DNA of 64,000 nucleotides from DYCT01 sp051875715 (lineage in GTDB: Bacteria > Bacteroidota > Bacteroidia > Bacteroidales > Bacteroidaceae), in assembly GCA_051875715.1 (NCBI GenBank), contig JBJEHD010000032.1, forward strand, positions 1-64,000, given 5' to 3'. This document shows positions 59,057-64,000 of the stretch, in pieces. The position numbers were made by a program, and so were the translations under genes. Positions within the stretch are counted from its first letter, which is position 1; each line of letters opens with the position of its first letter. The notes beneath the pieces were generated by a model, which saw only the letters and a list, made by a program, of their open reading frames with translations, made no database searches and had not been told where the DNA came from.

Positions 59057-59099
59057 AGCACAGCCGCCCAAGGCCGAATGGGCCTTGGGCGGCTGTGCT
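59057..59099. terminator. Strong GC-rich hairpin between the pectate lyase and EamA genes
   Basis: AGCACAGCCGCCCAAGGCC pairs with GGCCTTGGGCGGCTGTGCT over a 5-nt loop. It separates the minus-strand lyase from the minus-strand EamA gene. Confidence 0.75.
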
Positions 59100-59104
59100 T
59101 ATGA

Positions 59105-59135
59105 GGGTGTGTCAGAATGGCCAATCTGACGCGCC
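59105..59135. repeat. Short copy of the GTGTCA hairpin repeat
   Basis: GGGTGTGTCAGA pairs with TCTGACGCGCC. Bases 59107-59128 match 1131-1152 at all but one position, showing that the two loci share a repeat. Confidence 0.7.
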
Positions 59136-59138
59136 GTC

Positions 59139-59171
59139 GATTATCCCAAATCGACCGTTTTGGGATTATTC
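59139..59171 (-). terminator. Hairpin overlapping the end of the pectate lyase gene
   Basis: ATTATCCCAAA and TTTGGGATTAT form an inverted repeat that includes the lyase stop codon at 59166. Together with the hairpins at 59057-59135 it makes a triple stem at this gene end. Confidence 0.55.
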
Positions 59172-61346
59172 AATCACAATCTTACGTCCGGCCTGGATGT
59201 AGATGCCACGGCCGGGATTGTGGACGATGCGTCCGGTGAGGTCGTAGATGGGAGCGTTCGCATCGACGGCCGACGCATCCACACGCTGGATGGCATTGCT
59301 TTCGCCTTCCAGGTCGATGTAGAACAGGTTGCGCGTGTCGGCCTTCGTCAGTTGGTGCGCACCGGCGGCCAGTTCGTAGACGGCCACGTTGGCTTCGGAA
59401 TAGGTGCTCACGCCCTTGTCCGTCTTCTTCGTGCCGTCCACCTTGATGTTCGGCGTCTCAGTCGGGCCGAACACCAGCGTCAGACGCATCGGGGCGGTGA
59501 GGGTGAAGCTGACGGAAGTGGAGCTTTCCATCTTCAAGCAATAGGTGTGGTCCTTTCCGGCCCAGTTGACCGTACCCTTCGAGTTGGAGACGTTGCCCGT
59601 CACGCTGTAGAACGAGTTGCTGGCACCAGCGCTCGTAAACCAGCAGGCATAGCCCGAAGAGGGGTCGGGTTCCGACGGATCGGGGTTTTCGGGGTCCGGA
59701 TCAGGGTCCGTCGGGTCAACGGGGTCGCCGCCGCCCGTCGAGCCGAAGATGCCCACGAGGCTACTCGTGTAGCCCACGACAGCGGATTTCAGCGCGCTGT
59801 TCACGCTGTAGTCGGCATCGTCGGTGGCGTTGTTGAACGTCCACTGGAAGTCGCCGTGCTGCATACGTCCGGCACCGTACTGGCCGGTCACGATGGACGG
59901 CACATCGGCAGCCGCATCGGGCGTGCAGGCATACATCAGCGTCGAACTGGTGTCGAAATTGTTGTACGTGCCGCCGCCCTTCTTCGCTACGACCGTAGCC
60001 GGCACCTGCTCGTCGCGCGTGGTGGCCTCGTAGGCATCAAACTCGGTGGCGTTCTGCTGGTAGGTCACGTAGCGGAACGACGAGCCCTTCTCGGCAAACA
60101 CGTTGTTGAAGGACTTGATGATGCCGCCGTCCTCGCCCGAGAAGGTACCCTTGGGGTCGCTGGCGACATCCGATCCCTGCAGCGAAATCAGCATCGGATA
60201 ATGGGTGTTGCGGAAATAGTTGGACTCGACAAAGACGCTCGAGCCGGTGGTGGAGCCGACGCCGTACTTGGCGACGCCGTCGAAATAGTTGTTATACACA
60301 TGGACCGTCATGGTGCGCACACGCGGGTGGCGCGAGTCGGAATGGTCGAACCAGTTGTGGTGGTAGGTGATGTAGTTCGGACCGCTTTCGGACTTCATGC
60401 CGCACAACGATGACTTGCCGCTGTCCCAGAAATGGTTGTACGAGATGGTCAGGTATTGCGAGTCGTCTTTCATGTCGATGGTACCGTCGCCCTTGGCCTG
60501 ATCGGACGCACCGCCCGCCGAGCCGTAGAATAGGTCGAGGTGATGAATCCAGCAGTGCCTGTTGTCCGTGTCGAGGGACACGGCATCGTCCCAGCAGTTC
60601 ATGATGGCAAAGTTTCGGAGTTCCACGCTTGTGGCATTGCGAATCAGGAAGCCAAAGCCGTGGATGGTGGCATCGTTGCCCACGCCCTCGAGCGTGATGT
60701 TCAGTTTTTCATACGAATTCTGTCCCTTGATTTGCAGACCTTCCGCGCTGCTGTCGAAGCGGTCCATGTCTGCTTCCTTGATGGTGCCCACGATGCGCAC
60801 GCACAAGGGGCGGTTTCCGTACTTGCCGTTGGCACCGGCAAAGATTGCCTGCAGGCCGGTGAAGGTCGTGCCGTTCAGCGTAGCCTGCACGGTCTTGGCC
60901 GTCTTGCCCGTCACGTAGATGACCTGTGCGTCGGCCTTCAGTTGTCCGTTGTCCTGATAAGCGCCGATGCCGCTGTAGTTGTGGTGTGCAAAGCCCGTAC
61001 GGTCGTGCTCCTTGGCCTCGAAGGTGGCCGTTTCAGTAATGTCGGCCGTCAGTTCGTTGCCGGCAGCATCGATGGGCACAATCTTGAACTGATAGGTTCC
61101 GGCCGTGATGCCCAACACGTCGGCCCGTCCGTACGTGCCATAGTCACGTACCAGTTCCGAGTCCAATTTCAGATAATCGCCTGTGGTGGATTTGTAATAC
61201 ACGGCGTAGGTGCTTGCCGTGCTCAGTTTTTCGAAGGTCACATACCCCGATTCGAACCAGCCGCCTACTTCCTTCACGGTGACTGCGGCCACCGACGGCA
61301 ATGACACTGCCATAGCCATCGCCATCCAAAGATTCCTTAATCTCAT
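59166..61346 (-). CDS. PL1 family pectate lyase, exported
   Basis: 726 aa. Signal peptide ends SVAA; a fibronectin-like module (about 22-110) precedes a parallel beta-helix pectate lyase domain (about 135-560). The strand blocks LRNFAIMNCWDDAVSLD, WIHHLDLFYG, YNHFWDSGKSSL and YHHNWFDHSDSRHPRVR occur in the PL1 order; Arg342 in RHPRVR is the likely catalytic base. A Pro/Asp-rich linker (about 565-590) leads to a C-terminal domain ending NPGRGIYIQAGRKIVIE, like Bacteroidetes sorting tails. It would cleave homogalacturonan. Not linked to other pectin genes here. Confidence 0.9.
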   Translation of the reverse strand: MRLRNLWMAMAMAVSLPSVAAVTVKEVGGWFESGYVTFEKLSTASTYAVYYKSTTGDYLKLDSELVRDYGTYGRADVLGITAGTYQFKIVPIDAAGNELTADITETATFEAKEHDRTGFAHHNYSGIGAYQDNGQLKADAQVIYVTGKTAKTVQATLNGTTFTGLQAIFAGANGKYGNRPLCVRIVGTIKEADMDRFDSSAEGLQIKGQNSYEKLNITLEGVGNDATIHGFGFLIRNATSVELRNFAIMNCWDDAVSLDTDNRHCWIHHLDLFYGSAGGASDQAKGDGTIDMKDDSQYLTISYNHFWDSGKSSLCGMKSESGPNYITYHHNWFDHSDSRHPRVRTMTVHVYNNYFDGVAKYGVGSTTGSSVFVESNYFRNTHYPMLISLQGSDVASDPKGTFSGEDGGIIKSFNNVFAEKGSSFRYVTYQQNATEFDAYEATTRDEQVPATVVAKKGGGTYNNFDTSSTLMYACTPDAAADVPSIVTGQYGAGRMQHGDFQWTFNNATDDADYSVNSALKSAVVGYTSSLVGIFGSTGGGDPVDPTDPDPDPENPDPSEPDPSSGYACWFTSAGASNSFYSVTGNVSNSKGTVNWAGKDHTYCLKMESSTSVSFTLTAPMRLTLVFGPTETPNIKVDGTKKTDKGVSTYSEANVAVYELAAGAHQLTKADTRNLFYIDLEGESNAIQRVDASAVDANAPIYDLTGRIVHNPGRGIYIQAGRKIVIE

Positions 61347-61416
61347 GTCGCTACTTGTTTTTGTTTTTCATTTAGATTAGACGAGGCGTGTTCGGACACG
61401 CCCTTGTTACGAGGGG

Positions 61417-61456
61417 CAAAACTACGGACATCTGCATACGCAAATGTGCAAAATTA
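61417..61456 (-). promoter_or_regulatory. Promoter region of the pectate lyase gene
   Basis: On the minus strand both TAATTTTG (61456-61449) and TAGTTTTG (61424-61417) match TAnnTTTG; a TTTG at 61444-61441 lies 16 bp before the second. A small GGCGTGT/ACACGCC hairpin sits in the leader at about 61385-61402. Confidence 0.4.
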
Positions 61457-61492
61457 GACTGTTGATGTAGAATTTTGAACCGAATCGGGCAT

Positions 61493-62116
61493 TTAGGGCC
61501 ACGCGAAGGAATAAGTGGACCACCCGTCGGCCGTCATCAGCGAAAAATCCACCTGCCGGGCCTCATCGCGGTAGCCGGCCAGCGGTACGGACAGATAGGC
61601 ACGCTGGGTGTAGGCCTCGACGTCGTCGCCCCGGTCGTGATACAGCCCCAGGCGGACGGTGGCCCCTCGCTCCTGCTCTACGAAGAAGAAGGTGTGCGGA
61701 CGATTCTGGGCCTTGACCAGCAACACCAGGTTCAGGTAATCGCCGCTCCGCCAGATGCTTTGCACGCCCACGGGGTCTTTCTTCCACTCGCCCTCCCAGC
61801 GGGCCGTGGGCAGAGGGGCGATGGCCTCGACCTTGTCGTACAAATGCACGGACGCAGAGGCATCGGCGGCCGTCGGTTCGTACAAGGCCACGATGCGGTA
61901 GAGCGAATCGGGGGTGAGGCCGGCATGCTGGTCGGCGTTGCCGACGTCGTAGCACTCGCCCCGGTCGGTCAGCAACCACGCCCCCCTCCCCTGCGCGTCG
62001 GTGCGGAGCGAGGCAAACTCCGTCAGCACGGGCGGATAAGCAGCCTCCTCCTTCCCACACGAAACGAGAAGGAGGAGCACTATATATAATAAGGAGAAAA
62101 AGCGGAGGCGACTCAT
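61493..62116 (-). CDS. NigD-like lipoprotein
   Basis: 207 aa from the ATG at 62116, overlapping the acyltransferase stop by ATGA; the longer open frame lies inside that gene. Signal peptide ends LLLLVSCGKEE. The first part (FASLRTDAQGRGAWLLTDRGECYDV) and the second (YLNLVLLVKAQ, TVRLGLYHDRGDDVEAYTQRAYLSVPL) fit the two-domain NigD-like proteins of Bacteroides, named after a bacteriocin-locus gene but of unknown function. Probably membrane-anchored in the envelope. Confidence 0.72.
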   Translation of the reverse strand: MSRLRFFSLLYIVLLLLVSCGKEEAAYPPVLTEFASLRTDAQGRGAWLLTDRGECYDVGNADQHAGLTPDSLYRIVALYEPTAADASASVHLYDKVEAIAPLPTARWEGEWKKDPVGVQSIWRSGDYLNLVLLVKAQNRPHTFFFVEQERGATVRLGLYHDRGDDVEAYTQRAYLSVPLAGYRDEARQVDFSLMTADGWSTYSFAWP

Positions 62117-63264
62117 GCCAAAGCGGCCAGGTGGTTCTTCAACGGATTGGCATACATCTGCAGCAACTTCTCGCACAAGAAGGCCTCGTCCTTGCCGGGC
62201 AGGTCGATTTTCGCCAACTGGCCCTCCAGATACTGCCGGAAGCAAGCCTCCTCGTCGGCCGTATAGCGGTCGGCATACCGACGCTCGCCGCTCAGCCAGT
62301 CGGCCGCCACATAGTTGCCCGGATACATCCGGTAGCCCCGATGGATTTCGCGGTCGATCAGCGCCGAGACGGCGGCAATCTGCTCTTGCTTGGGCAGGGA
62401 GGGGTCGACCTGGTCGAGCAGAGTGTCCAGACAGCGGCCGGTGCAGAAATGCACGCGACCCTTGCGGCCCGTCAGGCCCGTGGCCATGTTCTTCAGGTCG
62501 TCGGCCGGCGACTTCTTGAACCCCTCGATGTCCCGTTTCTGCTGAAACTCCTGCGCCTTCAGGTAGTCGCAGGGGTCGTATTCGTAGGAGATGGCAAGCG
62601 GGGCGATGTGCAGGCTGCGCAGGCGGTCGAGCAGGCTTCCCTCGCCGCCCATGGCCAGCATCTTCAGCAGGCTGTCCTGCGTGCGGTCGTCCGAATCCTT
62701 GGCCCGACCCTCGCGCTGGGCAATCCACAACGAGTGGTTCTCCTGCCCGACGGCATAATGGATGTAGCGCGACAACCGGGCCGACGACGCGAGCATCTGG
62801 CGCATGCCCAGCGAACGCTGTACGATGACCGACTTGTTGACCCGCACGAATTTCTTTATCCACGGGTAAATCAGCAGGTTGTCGCCAATGGCGATTTGCA
62901 CCGTGTCCATCCCCTGCCGGGCCAGCAGGACGGACAGGAAGCCGGAGTCGAGGATGATGTCCCGATGGTTGGACAGGTAGGTATAGGCCTGCTGCGTGTC
63001 GGGGAGCGAGGTATGGTCGAGCGACAATCCATCGGTACTCGTCCGGGCGATACGGTCCAGAATGTCGTAGCAGAAGGCCTGCTGAAACTCATTGACCGTG
63101 CGGCATTGGCGCATCTTCGCCGCCAACGCCTCGAAGGGCACGCCCGGGATGGCCACGCCGACCACTTTCCGGAAGGCCTCGTCGGCTATCAGTTCTTCGA
63201 ATACCTGAGGGATTTCTTCATCGCGATACGGACGTATCTCATCAAATTCGGTAGGTGTCTCCAT
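62113..63264 (-). CDS. PlsC-like 1-acylglycerol-3-phosphate acyltransferase
   Basis: 383 aa. The acyltransferase signature YLSNHRDIILDS (NHxxxxD type, about 95-106) and a second motif IAQREGRAKDSDD (about 180-192) with the EGR block are visible. The N-terminal region lacks a signal peptide and the protein has no clear long membrane helix, so it is probably peripheral to the inner membrane. It likely transfers acyl chains to a phospholipid or lipid precursor. Longer than standard PlsC (about 245 aa), with an extra C-terminal part (about 250-383) of unknown role. Confidence 0.82.
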   Translation of the reverse strand: METPTEFDEIRPYRDEEIPQVFEELIADEAFRKVVGVAIPGVPFEALAAKMRQCRTVNEFQQAFCYDILDRIARTSTDGLSLDHTSLPDTQQAYTYLSNHRDIILDSGFLSVLLARQGMDTVQIAIGDNLLIYPWIKKFVRVNKSVIVQRSLGMRQMLASSARLSRYIHYAVGQENHSLWIAQREGRAKDSDDRTQDSLLKMLAMGGEGSLLDRLRSLHIAPLAISYEYDPCDYLKAQEFQQKRDIEGFKKSPADDLKNMATGLTGRKGRVHFCTGRCLDTLLDQVDPSLPKQEQIAAVSALIDREIHRGYRMYPGNYVAADWLSGERRYADRYTADEEACFRQYLEGQLAKIDLPGKDEAFLCEKLLQMYANPLKNHLAALA

Positions 63265-63334
63265 AAGCCGTCGTTTTAAGGTTTCTCACTTGCAAAGATG
63301 AGTGATATTTTCACACTATCCAAACGTAGCCTCC

Positions 63335-64000
63335 CTAAAAATGCGACTCGATAATCTCCGTCAGCACATTTTTGATGTCCAGACCGGCCGCACGCACCTG
63401 CTGCGGGATGAAACTGGTGGCCGTCATGCCCGGCGTCGTGTTCACCTCCAGCAGGTTGATCTTCTCACCCTCGGTGACGATGTAGTCCACCCGGATGATG
63501 CCGCTGCACCCAAGGATGTCATAGATGGCCGATGTGACCGCCTGCACACGCCGGGCCAGTTCGTCGGACACCCGGGCCGGCGTAATCTCGTCGACCGCCC
63601 CATTGTATTTGGCATCGTAGTCGAAAAACTCGTTGTGCGCCACGACCTCCGTCAGCGGGAAGACCACCGTACGGCCCTTCACCTTATAGCATCCGCAGGT
63701 GAGCTCCGTCCCCTGCATGAAGGCCTCGACCACGACCTCCGGGGCTTCGTCGAACGCCTTGGCGATGGCGGGCTGAATCTCCTCGGGAGTCTTCACCTTG
63801 GTCACGCCGAAACTGGAGCCGCCCAGGCTGGGCTTGATGAAGCAGGGCAGACCGATTTTCTCGACCACATCGTCGTTCGAGATGCTGTCGCCCCGGCGCA
63901 GCAACAGGGAGTCGGCAATGCGGATGCCAAAGGCGTGCAGGTAGTGGTTGCAGGCAAACTTGTCGTAGGTGATGGCGGCGGCCAGCACGCCACAGCAGGA
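63335..64000 (-). CDS. ddl: D-alanine--D-alanine ligase (C-terminal part)
   Basis: At least 222 codons; the frame runs off the window at the right. ATP-grasp enzyme forming D-Ala-D-Ala for peptidoglycan. The visible start CCGVLAAAITYDK covers the end of the N-terminal domain (the A-DK motif), then CFIKPSLGGSSFGVTKV, EAFMQGTELTCG, DYDAKYNGAVDEITPA and RVDYIVTEGEKINLLEVNTTPGMT, the last with metal-binding Glu and Asn. The N-terminal substrate-binding Glu lies outside the window. Confidence 0.95.
   Translation of the reverse strand, partial: SCCGVLAAAITYDKFACNHYLHAFGIRIADSLLLRRGDSISNDDVVEKIGLPCFIKPSLGGSSFGVTKVKTPEEIQPAIAKAFDEAPEVVVEAFMQGTELTCGCYKVKGRTVVFPLTEVVAHNEFFDYDAKYNGAVDEITPARVSDELARRVQAVTSAIYDILGCSGIIRVDYIVTEGEKINLLEVNTTPGMTATSFIPQQVRAAGLDIKNVLTEIIESHF

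Noticed and set aside
62117..62863. Upstream extension of the NigD-like gene
   Set aside because: It lies within the acyltransferase gene in another frame; the lipoprotein signal peptide starts at 62116.

Overview
The window is a chromosomal stretch from a GC-rich member of the Bacteroidales, most likely Bacteroidaceae. Evidence for this: SusC/SusD and hybrid two-component genes, Bacteroides-type promoters (TAnnTTTG at -7), few Shine-Dalgarno sites, many lipoproteins with a Cys followed by acidic residues, and an arginine pathway whose transcarbamylase carries the Bacteroides signature for succinylated substrates. No phage, integrase, IS element or CRISPR array was seen. The order looks like stable core genome with one carbohydrate-use island.

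Layout. 1-2.4 kb: end of rpsI, rpsB, tsf (translation), separated by a structured leader and a composite hairpin repeat. 2.4-13.6 kb: GNAT acetyltransferase, tRNA-Leu, S41 protease lipoprotein, a DUF3316-like protein overlapping parC, glyQS, an FKBP-type lipoprotein, tRNA-Arg, aroK overlapping an acyl-CoA synthetase, and an M20 deacylase probably serving arginine synthesis. 13.6-18 kb: a tightly coupled minus-strand operon dut - TPR lipoprotein - DUF4292 lipoprotein - EnvC-like protein with a degenerate LytM domain. 18.1-26.5 kb: dgt, an intergenic region with two phased tandem arrays, a small Bacteroidales-type protein, and a complete biotin operon bioB-A-F-G-C-D; then a FISUMP-type lipoprotein-like exported protein. 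26.7-29 kb: pyrH, frr, rsgA.

29-38 kb: one long minus-strand operon argR - GNAT - argG - argC - argD - proC - DUF2007 - proB - proA - argF', preceded by ArgR-box-like operators. It joins arginine and proline synthesis from glutamate; Pro90 of ArgF' points to N-succinyl intermediates.

38-52(-58) kb: polysaccharide utilisation locus. A 1334-aa hybrid two-component sensor faces a plus-strand set: GH130 enzyme, MFS transporter, a lipoprotein of an unrecognised toroid-like family, SusC, SusD, a LamG surface protein, then a second, longer paralog of the unrecognised family. Class I fumarase and a CE7-like esterase follow. 58-64 kb: EamA transporter, PL1 pectate lyase, NigD-like lipoprotein, an acyltransferase and the C-terminal part of ddl.

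The least explained features are the intergenic DNA: tandem arrays of perfect or near-perfect palindromes at exact 11, 21 and 23 bp periods (the last two both with 6-bp spacers), a dispersed family of GTGTCA-type hairpins at gene ends, and the pair of unassigned paralogs in the utilisation locus.
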